Assembly: GCA_016707605.1 (NCBI GenBank)
Contig: JADJHJ010000001.1
Location: 558,001 to 622,000, forward strand
Direction of reading: 5' to 3'
DNA length: 64,000 bases
Origin: Candidatus Promineofilum glycogenicum
GTDB lineage: Bacteria; Chloroflexota; Anaerolineae; Promineifilales; Promineifilaceae
A program made the position numbers and the translations under genes. This document shows, in pieces, positions 36,589-44,800 of this stretch. The notes under the pieces are model-generated. The model was not told where the DNA came from and ran no database searches. It saw only the letters and a program-made list of their open reading frames with translations. Each line of letters opens with the position of its first letter. The first letter of the stretch is position 1.

Positions 36589-37404
36589 ATGATCCGGCAG
36601 GCGACGCGGACGACCCGCTCTTATGGCGCGATGGCAGCCATGATGCCAAAGCTGTTCCTGGCCTACCAGTTCCAAATCTGGTTCAACGTCGCCATGGAGA
36701 TCATCACCCTAGTCATCACCGTCGCCTTCTGGCGGGCGGTCTTCGCCGGGCGAGCGACGGTCGGTGGGCTAATGGCGGCACAGACGCTCAACTACGTCAT
36801 GCTGGCGCGCATCTTCCATGACGGCGCTTACGCGACGAGTATGCTGCGCGAGTTCGGCGGAATGATGCGCGAGGGTGGAATTCAGATTGCCCTGCTGCGG
36901 CCGCTGGACTTTCAGGCGTCGCTGTATGTGCAGAAGCTCGCCCTCCTGGGTCTGAACGTCGTGATGCGCTTCCCGCTGGCATTCGTCGCCTGGCTGCTCT
37001 TCGGGCTGCAATTGCCCGCCGATCCGGTTGTCTGGGTGGCTGCGGCCGTCTCGCTGTTGCTGGGCTGCACGGTGATGTTCGGCTTCGACTGGATTCTGGC
37101 CTGCGCGGCGTTCTACACAACAGATGCATGGGGACTGGCGACGGCTCGACAGGGGTTGGTCCTGTTCTTCAGCGGTATGTTGCTGCCGCTGGCCATCATG
37201 CCGGAGTGGTTGCGAACGATTGCCACACTCTTGCCGTTTTCGCAGGCGGTCTATCTGCCCGTCTCGGTGCTGAGCGGGTTGACGCCGCTAGGCGAACTGC
37301 CGCGCCTCTGGCTGTTGCAACTGAGCTACCTGGTCGTCCTGCTCGTCCTGTCGCGGCTAGTCTTTCGCCGTGCCGTGCGGGTGGTCACTGTGCAGGGTGG
37401 GTGA
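36589..37404 (+). CDS. ABC-2 exporter permease A1 (PF06182-like)
   Basis: This 271-residue protein has six hydrophobic segments and the family's N-terminal MAAMMPKLFLAYQFQIWFN and LLRPLDFQASLYVQKLALLG motifs. ATG 36589 follows GGGAGG closely. It is clearly paralogous to the next gene over its full length: both carry AFWRAVF, the FDWI..C..FY segment, FFSG, LPFSQA(V/L)YLPVS and end RAVRVVTVQGG. The pair most likely arose by tandem duplication. Substrate unknown; related systems are annotated as viologen or daunorubicin-type exporters. Confidence 0.88.
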   Translation: MIRQATRTTRSYGAMAAMMPKLFLAYQFQIWFNVAMEIITLVITVAFWRAVFAGRATVGGLMAAQTLNYVMLARIFHDGAYATSMLREFGGMMREGGIQIALLRPLDFQASLYVQKLALLGLNVVMRFPLAFVAWLLFGLQLPADPVVWVAAAVSLLLGCTVMFGFDWILACAAFYTTDAWGLATARQGLVLFFSGMLLPLAIMPEWLRTIATLLPFSQAVYLPVSVLSGLTPLGELPRLWLLQLSYLVVLLVLSRLVFRRAVRVVTVQGG

Positions 37405-37412
37405 AAGAAGGA

Positions 37413-37446
37413 TGATCCGCAGATTAAGCAGATTTAGCAGATAACC
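37413..37446. repeat. Half-copy of the CAGATTA-type repeat
   Basis: The stretch GATCCGCAGATTAAGCAGAT followed by TTAGCAGATAACC carries three CAGATT-like units but no opposing arm. It lies between the two duplicated permease genes. Confidence 0.6.
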
Positions 37447-37473
37447 TTATTTCGTTGGGAAGGTGCCTACACT

Positions 37474-38286
37474 ATGACCGTCGCTCTAAGACGCAGCGTG
37501 CGTGCCTACAGCGCCATCGCCGCCATCGTCCCCAAGATGTTCATGGCCTATAGCATCTGGGTGTGGATGAGTTGGTTCGTCCAGATCATTGCTGTCATCA
37601 TCCTGGTCGCTTTCTGGCGCGCCGTGTTCAGCAACACGGCCACCGTCGGCGGGCTGGACCTGGCTACGACGATCAACTACCTGTTGCTGGCGATGATCTT
37701 TCGCTCCGGTGCGGATACTGGCATCATCTATGACATCGGTGACCTCATGCGCGACGGCCGCATCGGCCTCACATTGCTGCGGCCGGTCGACATGCAGGCC
37801 ACGTTTTACGTCCAGAACCTCGCTCGAATAGGGCTGGATACGCTGCTGGCGTTGCCGCTAGCCCTGTTTGCCTGGCTGGTCTACGGCCTGGCGCTGCCCA
37901 GCGATCCGTTGGTGTGGCTGGCGTTCCTGGTCACGCTGTTGCTTGGCAACGCCGTCCTGTTCTGCTTCGACTGGATCATCGGCTGCGTCGGCTTCTATAG
38001 CACAGAGATTTGGGGGCTGAGCGTCCTGCGCTATGGCTTCGGCCTGTTTTTCAGCGGCGCGCTGATCCCTTTGGACATGATGCCCGACTGGCTGCGCGCC
38101 ATCGCCACCGCGCTACCCTTCTCGCAGGCGCTCTATCTGCCGGTGTCGATTCTGGCCGGCATCACCCCCTTGAGCGCCATGCCGCGCACGTGGCTCATGC
38201 AGCTTGTCTATCTGGCGGTGCTGCTGGTGGCCTCGCGGCTGGTCTTCACCCGCGCGGTGCGCGTCGTCACGGTGCAGGGAGGTTAA
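37474..38286 (+). CDS. ABC-2 exporter permease A2, tandem paralogue of A1
   Basis: The 270-residue protein has the same layout as its upstream neighbour: IAAIVPKMFMAYSIWVWMSW, LLRPVDMQATFYVQNLARIG, FDWIIGCVGFYSTEIWGL, FFSGALIPLDMMPDWLR and the same C-terminus RAVRVVTVQGG. The ATG at 37474 lacks a strong ribosome binding site. Whether A1 and A2 are alternative partners of the third permease or form a larger channel together cannot be told from sequence. Confidence 0.88.
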   Translation: MTVALRRSVRAYSAIAAIVPKMFMAYSIWVWMSWFVQIIAVIILVAFWRAVFSNTATVGGLDLATTINYLLLAMIFRSGADTGIIYDIGDLMRDGRIGLTLLRPVDMQATFYVQNLARIGLDTLLALPLALFAWLVYGLALPSDPLVWLAFLVTLLLGNAVLFCFDWIIGCVGFYSTEIWGLSVLRYGFGLFFSGALIPLDMMPDWLRAIATALPFSQALYLPVSILAGITPLSAMPRTWLMQLVYLAVLLVASRLVFTRAVRVVTVQGG

Positions 38287-38289
38287 CCC

Positions 38290-39087
38290 ATGGCCCTCTT
38301 GAACTACCCCAGTCTCTACTGGCTCTTCCTGAAGAACCGCATCAAGATTCTGATGGAGTACCGGATGAACTTCCTGATCGGCGCGACGTCGACGATCATG
38401 ATGCAGGGCGCGGGGCTGCTGGCCGTGTGGGTCATCATGAGCCAGATCCCCGACCTCAACGGCTGGACGCTGCCGCAGGTGCTGCTCATCTACGGGATGA
38501 TCACCCTGTCGAAGTCGATCAACCACATGTTCGCCGATAACCTGTGGACGCTCGGCCGCGACTACGTCCGCACCGGCCAGTTCGACCGCTTCATGGTGCG
38601 GCCGGTCGATCCGCTGTTCCACCTGCTGGCCGACCGCTTCTGCCACGACGGCATCGGCAACTTCCTCGTCGGCGGGGCGCTGGTGGGCATCGCCGCCGGG
38701 CAATTGGGCATCACCTGGACGCTGCCGACGGTGCTCTATCTGGTTGTCATGGTTCTCAGCGGCGGCGTCATCTTCATCGCCCTGAACCTGATGACCTGCG
38801 TCAGCGCCTTCTGGATCATGGACTCCGTGCCCGTGACGCGCGTCGTCTTCGAGATGCACGAGTTCGCCAAGTACCCGCTGAGCATCTACCCGCGGGCCAT
38901 CGGCCTGCTGCTGACCTGGGCCATCCCGTTTGGCTTCGCGTCTTACTTCCCGGCGGCGCGGCTGATGGGGCTGGCGACACCGGCCTGGCAGGCGTATGGC
39001 GCGCCGGTGGTGGCGGGGGTGCTGTTCGTCATCGCGCTACAGGTGTGGCGGTTCGGCTTGCGACACTATGGCAGCACCGGCACATAA
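38290..39087 (+). CDS. ABC-2 exporter permease B (PF06182-like)
   Basis: The 265-residue six-helix protein starts 4 bp after the A2 stop (GGAGG TTAACCC ATG spacing is good). It has the family motifs NRIKILMEYRMNFLIGATST, LGRDYVRTGQFDRFMVRPVDPL and FEMHEFAKYPLSIYPRAI. It belongs to the second permease subgroup of this exporter type, so the normal complex would be one A plus one B with two ATPases. Confidence 0.88.
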   Translation: MALLNYPSLYWLFLKNRIKILMEYRMNFLIGATSTIMMQGAGLLAVWVIMSQIPDLNGWTLPQVLLIYGMITLSKSINHMFADNLWTLGRDYVRTGQFDRFMVRPVDPLFHLLADRFCHDGIGNFLVGGALVGIAAGQLGITWTLPTVLYLVVMVLSGGVIFIALNLMTCVSAFWIMDSVPVTRVVFEMHEFAKYPLSIYPRAIGLLLTWAIPFGFASYFPAARLMGLATPAWQAYGAPVVAGVLFVIALQVWRFGLRHYGSTGT

Positions 39088-39089
39088 CC

Positions 39090-39117
39090 TTGCCCCAATG
39101 CCAGCAAGTGCTATCAT
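39090..39117 (+). promoter_or_regulatory. Candidate promoter of the toxin-antitoxin operon
   Basis: TTGCCC (39090-39095) and TATCAT (39112-39117) are separated by 16 bp. The predicted start at about 39124 falls at the left edge of a palindrome, the normal arrangement for an autorepressed antitoxin operon. Confidence 0.55.
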
Positions 39118-39122
39118 TTGAT

Positions 39123-39140
39123 TGGTCAATCGATTAACCA
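39123..39140. promoter_or_regulatory. 18-bp palindrome, probable antitoxin operator
   Basis: TGGTCAATCGATTAACCA is symmetric about its centre except for one base pair. It lies at the predicted transcription start and just upstream of the GAGGG ribosome binding site, so binding by the YefM/Phd-type antitoxin would block the operon. Confidence 0.6.
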
Positions 39141-39153
39141 GAGGGATGATCAT

Positions 39154-39459
39154 ATGGAGCGAACGGTCAGCGCAACAGAAGCACGGGTCAAGTTTGGTGA
39201 GCTCATGCAGCGTGTCGCCGACAGTGGCGAGACAGTCATTGTCGAGCGCGACGGCGTGCCCCGTGTTGCGATTCTTTCTATTGATAGCTACAAGCATTTA
39301 AAAGGCGAAGAGTCTCCCTGGGATCAGTGGTTAGCGAACCTGCGTCACTTGCATGAGCGTATCCGTGCCGAGTTAGGTGATTCTCAACTGCCTTCCTCTG
39401 TAGAGATAATCCGCCAAATGAGGGAGGAACGGGATGAACACCTCGCTAGTCTGCGTTGA
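39154..39459 (+). CDS. Type II antitoxin, Phd/YefM family
   Basis: The 101-residue protein starts at ATG 39154 after GAGGG. Residues 1-50 (RTVSATEARVKFGELMQRVA, then GETVIVERDGVPRVAILS) are a Phd/YefM DNA-binding domain; the C-terminal half is charged and helical, as needed to wrap the toxin. The stop overlaps the toxin start by 26 nt, suggesting translational coupling. Confidence 0.9.
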   Translation: MERTVSATEARVKFGELMQRVADSGETVIVERDGVPRVAILSIDSYKHLKGEESPWDQWLANLRHLHERIRAELGDSQLPSSVEIIRQMREERDEHLASLR

Positions 39460-39865
39460 TGCCAGTATGGTTGTCGATCTCCTCATCGGTCTAGACGACC
39501 CTGATTTGGTGACCCTATGGGAGACCTGGATAAAGGATAAGACGCAGTTGGTAGCGCCACTTCTGCTTCGGTATGAAGTGGTCAACGTGCTCTATCAGAT
39601 CAGCAAGAAGAGTCAATTATCGAGAGAAACGATTGATGAAGCTATCCAAGCGTTGAATAGACTTCCCATGCAACTCTACAGCGATCCGGAATTGCACGGC
39701 AGGGCTTTCACTCTGGCTAAAGACCTCTCATTGGGCGCACTTTATGATGCCCATTACCTGGCCCTGGCCAGCAGTCTGGATTGTGAATTCTGGACTCGCG
39801 ATGCGAAGCTGGCCCGCGCCGCCCAAGCAAAATATAGGTGGATCCGATTGCTGGAACACACCTGA
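39434..39865 (+). CDS. Type II toxin, PIN-domain (VapC-like) ribonuclease
   Basis: The 143-residue PIN domain has the expected acidic residues: Asp in VCVDASMVVDLL, Glu in LLRYEVVNVLY, Asp in LYDAHYLALA and Asp in FWTRDAKLAR. VapC-type toxins cut tRNA or rRNA to stop translation. Pairing with a Phd/YefM rather than VapB antitoxin is a known mix. Base composition of the pair is lower in GC than the flanks, in line with mobility. A T-box operon controlling tRNA-related genes starts immediately downstream. Confidence 0.9.
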   Translation: MNTSLVCVDASMVVDLLIGLDDPDLVTLWETWIKDKTQLVAPLLLRYEVVNVLYQISKKSQLSRETIDEAIQALNRLPMQLYSDPELHGRAFTLAKDLSLGALYDAHYLALASSLDCEFWTRDAKLARAAQAKYRWIRLLEHT

Positions 39866-39879
39866 GAGTTAGGCGGCTG

Positions 39880-39908
39880 TTGACAGTTCGACCCGGTTCC
39901 GGCATAAT
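39880..39908 (+). promoter_or_regulatory. Strong promoter of the T-box/ileS operon
   Basis: A consensus TTGACA (39880-39885) and CATAAT (39903-39908) are separated by exactly 17 bp. The predicted start is at about 39915, just before the T-box leader. Confidence 0.8.
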
Positions 39909-39914
39909 TGCTTC

Positions 39915-40195
39915 AATCAAATAGTAAAGACCGCGATCGAGACGAGTAAGCCGACCCCGCGCTGTCCAGCGAGTCTGAACCTGGTGTGAGTCAGACACAG
40001 ACGACCGGCCGAACATCCCTCGGGAGTCGCCAGCCGAACGGCAAGCGCCAAGTAGACCTGGCCGGAGTGGTTCCCCGTTAGCCGAACCGCGACCATGATG
40101 GTGGTCGGCCGAGACGCCGGGCCAATGTGCCCGGAAGTTGGGTGGTACCGCGAAGAGCTTGCGCCTTCGTCCCAATAGGGATGAAGGCGTTTTTC
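39915..40195 (+). promoter_or_regulatory. T-box riboswitch leader, probable isoleucine specifier
   Basis: The leader contains the T-box antiterminator sequence TGGGTGGTACCGCG (40139-40152), matching the AGGGUGGNACCGCG consensus, with TGGT able to pair with an ACCA tRNA end. Upstream, Stem I features are visible: GACGAGTAAG near 39950, the AG-bulge and distal-loop signature CCAGCGAGTCTGAACCTGGT plus GTGAG (39966-39990), and the specifier-like GAACATCCC at 40011-40019. The codon ATC (40015-40017) would select tRNA-Ile, which fits the synthetase gene downstream. A terminator follows directly, so control is by transcription antitermination: uncharged tRNA-Ile would open the operon. Exact stem boundaries need folding. 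Confidence 0.88.
40162..40194 (+). terminator. Terminator of the T-box leader
   Basis: CGCCTTCGTCCC pairs with GGGATGAAGGCG (loop AATA) and is followed by TTTTT. The left arm lies a few bases after the antiterminator, the classic mutually exclusive arrangement. Confidence 0.9.
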
Positions 40196-40202
40196 TTTTC
40201 TT

Positions 40203-40268
40203 GGTGCGTCGCACTTTCTGAAGTGCGTCGCACCTTCTTGGCGGCTCTCCCAGAAAGTGCGACGCACC
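40203..40268. repeat. Palindromic repeat (GTGCGTCGCACTTTC family), copy 2
   Basis: GGTGCGTCGCACTTTCTG at the left pairs with CAGAAAGTGCGACGCACC at the right over 18 bases. It lies between the T-box terminator and the first gene, so it would be in the leader of the read-through message. Confidence 0.85.
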
Positions 40269-40303
40269 TGGGGCACTGCGGAATGGACGCACAGGCGGAA
40301 AAC

Positions 40304-41056
40304 ATGACCGAACGACTGTACGAAACTGACGCCTACGTGAAGGAGTTTGATGCTGTTGTAACCGAACAGGTCGAAGGCGGCGTCGTCCTCGACCGCACCG
40401 CCTTCTATCCCGGCGGCGGCGGCCAGCCGTGCGACGTGGGCACGCTGGAGGCTGGCGGTCAGACGTGGACGGTCAACGCCGTCAAAAAGGTCGACGGCCG
40501 CCCCGTCCACTTCATCGCCGGCGACCTGCCCGCGGCCGGCACGGCCGTCACCGGCCGGCTCGACTGGACGCGCCGCCACGCCCTCATGCGCACCCACACC
40601 GCCATGCACATCCTGTGCGGCGTCGTCTTCCGCGACTACGGGGCGCAGGTGACGGGCGGCAACATGGATCCGCTGGAAGGGCGCATGGACTTCGAGTTCG
40701 AGACGATGCGCGCCGAACTGGTGTCGGCCATCGAGGAGGCGATCAACGCGGAGGTCGCGGCGGCGCGGCCCGTCCGCGTGCGCATTCTGCCGCGCGCCGA
40801 GGCGTTCGCCATCCCCGACCTGATCCGCACCAAGATCAACCTGCTGCCGGAAGGCATCAGCGAAGTGCGCACGGTCGAGCTGGTCGGGCTGGACTTGCAG
40901 GCCGACGGCGGCACCCACGTCGCCAACACCCGCGAAGTCGGCCGCGTCCGCATCACCGACTACAAGAGCAAGGGCAAAATCAACAAGCGAATCTATCTGG
41001 AGGTCAGGGACAGGCTAGGGGCCAGGTTAGGAGGCCTTCCTGAACCTGGCCCCTAA
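40304..41056 (+). CDS. AlaX-like alanyl-tRNA editing protein
   Basis: The ~250-residue protein has the AlaRS-type editing fold: an N-terminal barrel with TAFYPGGGGQPCDVGTLEAG, the zinc motif HTAMHILCGVVF (HxxxH), and the second half-motif ADGGTHVANTREVG. In many homologues a Cys precedes GGTHV; here it is Asp, so metal binding may differ. Family members remove Ser or Gly mischarged on tRNA-Ala. Start MTERLYETDAYV at ATG 40304 is preferred; ATG 40283 is possible. It is the first gene of an operon led by an apparent isoleucine T-box. Its last ~14 residues (RLGARLGGLPEPGP) are encoded by a palindromic repeat, so the original C-terminus has been replaced or extended. Confidence 0.87.
   Translation: MTERLYETDAYVKEFDAVVTEQVEGGVVLDRTAFYPGGGGQPCDVGTLEAGGQTWTVNAVKKVDGRPVHFIAGDLPAAGTAVTGRLDWTRRHALMRTHTAMHILCGVVFRDYGAQVTGGNMDPLEGRMDFEFETMRAELVSAIEEAINAEVAAARPVRVRILPRAEAFAIPDLIRTKINLLPEGISEVRTVELVGLDLQADGGTHVANTREVGRVRITDYKSKGKINKRIYLEVRDRLGARLGGLPEPGP
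41016..41055. repeat. Palindrome forming the 3' end of the AlaX-like gene
   Basis: TAGGGGCCAGGTTAGGA pairs with TTCCTGAACCTGGCCCCTA with one mismatch. It supplies the last codons and the TAA of the AlaX-like gene. Confidence 0.85.
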
Positions 41057-41071
41057 CCACCTATTCCTACT

Positions 41072-41749
41072 ATGCGCTTCCTCATCCACGAACTCCCCTA
41101 CGAGCGCCCGCTGCTGGCCGGGCGGCTGCGCTATGAGCGCGACGGCCAGGACGGGTCTTCCCGTCCGACCGGCGCGGTCGAGTCGTGGCGGCTCAGCGAG
41201 GCCGCCGACGGCTATCGCTTCCTGCGCGTCGATCTCGACGCGCGCGCGGCGCCGTCGGGCCACTCGTGGCTCTACCACGTCACGCTGGCCCCGGACGGCC
41301 GGCCGGAGCAACTGAAGGCCCGCTTCTGGGCCGGCGGGCGCGAGGTGGCCACGGTCGTGGCCCGCGAGGGGGAGCAGTGGTTGGCCTCGCGCCAGGTGGC
41401 TGGGACGTTGCGCGAAGACCAGGCCCACGGGCGCGCCTTCTGGTTCCCGGCGGCCGCTGGGCTGGCGCTGCTGCGCCACGACCTGGAGGAGACGCGCGGC
41501 GTGACGCTGCTGATGGACACGGCCGACGCAGCGCGCACGCTGGCCCTCGTGGCCACGCCGGTGCAGATCGCCCTGGGCGCGGCGACGGAGGAGCGGGTAG
41601 GCGGTGACACACTGGCCGCGCGTTCGCTGTCGGTCGCCTGGGGCCGCAACCGGCGGACGGTGTGGCTCGACGACGACGGCCGCCCCCTGCGCCTCTGGCG
41701 CGACGACGGCCTGACGGCCATGGCCGAGCGATTGGTACGATATGGATGA
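41072..41749 (+). CDS. Conserved-looking protein of unknown function
   Basis: The 225-residue soluble protein starts MRFLIHELPYERPLLAGRLR and consists mostly of beta-strand-like segments (WRLSEAADGYRFLRVDLDAR, HSWLYHVTLAPDGRPEQL, VWLDDDGRPLRLWRDDGL), suggesting a lipocalin- or YceI-like barrel. No signal peptide is visible. I do not recognise the family. It lies between the AlaX-like gene and ileS on the same strand in the T-box operon. Confidence 0.75.
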   Translation: MRFLIHELPYERPLLAGRLRYERDGQDGSSRPTGAVESWRLSEAADGYRFLRVDLDARAAPSGHSWLYHVTLAPDGRPEQLKARFWAGGREVATVVAREGEQWLASRQVAGTLREDQAHGRAFWFPAAAGLALLRHDLEETRGVTLLMDTADAARTLALVATPVQIALGAATEERVGGDTLAARSLSVAWGRNRRTVWLDDDGRPLRLWRDDGLTAMAERLVRYG

Positions 41750-41755
41750 AGAATA

Positions 41756-41826
41756 GAAACCACAGATTACGCAGATTTCGCAGATTTCTTAAGAATAATC
41801 TGCGAAATCTGCGTAATCTGCGGTTC
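41756..41826. repeat. Palindromic repeat (CAGATTACGCAGATT family)
   Basis: GAAACCACAGATTACGCAGA and onward pairs almost perfectly over ~33 bases with the right arm ending ..GCGTAATCTGCGGTTC. It lies inside the operon, 26 bases before the ileS start. Confidence 0.9.
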
Positions 41827-41851
41827 CTTACTCTGAACGGAGAACAGTGAC

Positions 41852-44800
41852 ATGGGCTTTAAGGACGTATCCAACAAGGTCGATTTTGTGGCCCTGGAAA
41901 AGGAGATGCTCGCCTTCTGGCGCGAGACCGGGGCCTTTGACGAACTGCGCCGCCTGCGCGCCGCCACAGAGGCCGAGCACGGCATCTTCAGCTTCATCGA
42001 CGGCCCCATCACCGCCAACAACCCGATGGGCGTCCACCACGCCTGGGGCCGCACCTACAAAGACCTCTACCAGCGCTACCACGCCATGCAGGGCCAGAAC
42101 CTGCGCTGGCAAAACGGCTTCGACTGCCAGGGGCTGTGGGTGGAGGTCAATGCCGAGAAGGAGTTGGGCTTCACCAGCAAGCGCGACATCGAGCGCATGG
42201 GGCTGGCCGAGTTCGTCCGCTTTTGCAAGGCGCGCGTGCTGCGCTATGCCGCCGTCATCACCGAGCAGACCACACGCCTGGGCAACTGGATGGACTGGAA
42301 CGACCCGGCCGTGTTGCGCCGCCTGGCCGACCTGCTGAACGATGATCCCAATCAGGTCATCACCGTGCCGGGGCCGCATGGCCCGGTGACGGACACGGTC
42401 GAGCAGATCGTCGCCCGGCTGGGCATGCCCGAACTGGGCGGCTCCTACTTCACCTTCAGCAACGAGAACAACTACCAGATCTGGGGCTTCCTGAAGAAGT
42501 GCTACGAGAACGGCTGGGTCTACAAGGGCAACGACGTCATGCCCTGGTGCGCCCGCTGCGGCACGGCCATCAGCCAGCACGAGATCGTCACCGACGGCTA
42601 CTTCGACGTGACCCACGACTCCGTCTTCGTGCGCTTCCCGCTGCTCGGCCGCGACAACGAGGCCCTGCTCGTCTGGACGACGACGCCCTGGACGCTGACC
42701 AGCAACGTCGCCGCCGCCGTCGGCCCGGAGCTTGACTACGTGCAGGTGCGCGCCGAGGATGGCTGGACGTACTACCTGGCCGAAGCGGCTATGAAGAACT
42801 CGCTGGTTGGTAAGAGCAACGAAGTCACCGGCCGCCTGAAGGGCGCGGATATGCTGGGCTGGCCGTACAGCGGCCCGTTCGACGACTTGCCCCAGGTGGC
42901 CGAGGCCTTCGCCGAGAAGGGGTACACCCACCGCGTCATCCCCTGGACGGAGGTCGGCGCGGAAGAAGGCACGGGCATCGTCCACATCGCCCCCGGCTGC
43001 GGCGCGGAGGACTACATGCTCGGCCGCGAGTTCGATCTGCCCATCGTCGCCCCGCTGGACGAGAACGGCGTCTACCTGCCCGGCTTCGATTGGCTGACCG
43101 GCCGCGAGGTCATCGGTAGCGTGGGTGTGCCGGGCGTGGCCGAGGACATCTTCGCCGCCCTGCGCCAGCGCGGCTTCTTCTATCGCAAGCAGAAGTACAC
43201 CCACCGCTACCCCCACTGCTGGCGCTGCGGTTCGGAGCTGGTCTACCGGCTGGTGGACGAGTGGTTCATCAGCATGGGGCCGGTCTACGACAAGCCGCGC
43301 GCGGAGTTGACGGCCGAGGAGAAGGCCGCCAGCCTGCGCTACCAGATCATGGATCGCGTCGATCAGATCAACTGGGTTCCCGGCTTCGGCTACGACCGCG
43401 AACTGGACTGGCTGCGCAACATGCACGACTGGATGATCAGCAAGAAGCGCTACTACGGCCTGGCCCTGCCCATCTGGGAGTGCGAAGAGTGCGGCACGTT
43501 CACCGTCGTCGGCGACGAGCACGAGCTGCAAGCGCGCGCCGTCGAGGGCTGGGAGACGTTCGACGGCCACACCCCCCATCGCCCCTACGTTGACGCGGTC
43601 AAGATCGCCTGCCCGAACTGCGGCGCCACGACGAGCCGCATCAGCGACGTGGGCAACCCGTGGCTCGACGCCGGCATCGTCGCCTTCAGCACGCTGCACT
43701 ACCGCACCGACCGCGCCTATTGGGAGAAATGGTATCCGGCCGACTGGATTTCGGAGAGCTTCCCCGGCCAGTTCCGCAACTGGTTCTACAGCCTGCTGGC
43801 TCAGAGCACGGTGCTGGCCGAGCAGCCGCCCTTCCGCAACCTGTTCGGCTACGCCACGCTGGTGGCCGAGGACGGCCGCGACATGCACAAGTCGTGGGGC
43901 AACTCCATCGAGTTCAACGAGGCGGCCGAGAAGATGGGCGCGGATACAATGCGCTGGCTCTACGCCGGCTGCAAGCCGGAGCAGAACCTGCTCTTTGGCT
44001 TCGGCCGTGGCGACGAGACGCGGCGGCGCTTCCTCATCCCACTGTGGAACGTTTATGCCTTTTTTGTGACCTATGCCAAGGCGGATGGCTGGACGCCTGG
44101 CGAAGAGCTCACGCAAAGGCGCAAAGAAAGCCAAGGCGCAAATGAAGAACTTTCTTCTCTTCCTTTGCGCCTTAGCCCCTTCGCGCCTTTGCGTGAGCTT
44201 CCTCCCGGTGCAACCCAACTGGACTACTGGATCGTGGCCCGGCTGGACGAGACGACGCTCGACGTGCGCGCGGCGCTGGATGCCTGGGACGCGGAGCGGG
44301 CGGTGGCCACGCTGGAACTGCTGCTCGATGACCTGTCCAACTGGTACGTGCGCCGCTCGCGCCGCCGCTTCTGGAAGAGCGAGGCCGACGCCGACAAGGC
44401 CGCTGCCTACGCCACGCTCTATCACGTCCTGGTCGAGTTCGTCAAGCTGCTGGCCCCGTTCATCCCGCTGACGGCCGAGGCGATGTATCAGAACCTCGTC
44501 CGCGGCGTGGACGCCAACGCGCCGTTGAGCGTCCACCACCTCTTCTACCCGCAGGCCGACGCGGCGGCGCTCGACCACCGCCTGCTGGACAAGATGCGCC
44601 TGGTCATCGACGCCGCGGCCCTCGGCCGCTCGGCGCGCGGCTCGGCCGACGTCAAGCTGCGCCAACCGCTGGCGCGGGCCAGGGTCTTCGTCGGCTCGGA
44701 GCAGCAGCGCGCCGATCTGCAGGAGTTGGCCGGCGTGCTGGCCGAGGAGATCAACGTCAAGGCCATCGAGATCGTCTCCGAAGTGGGCGAACTGGTCAGC

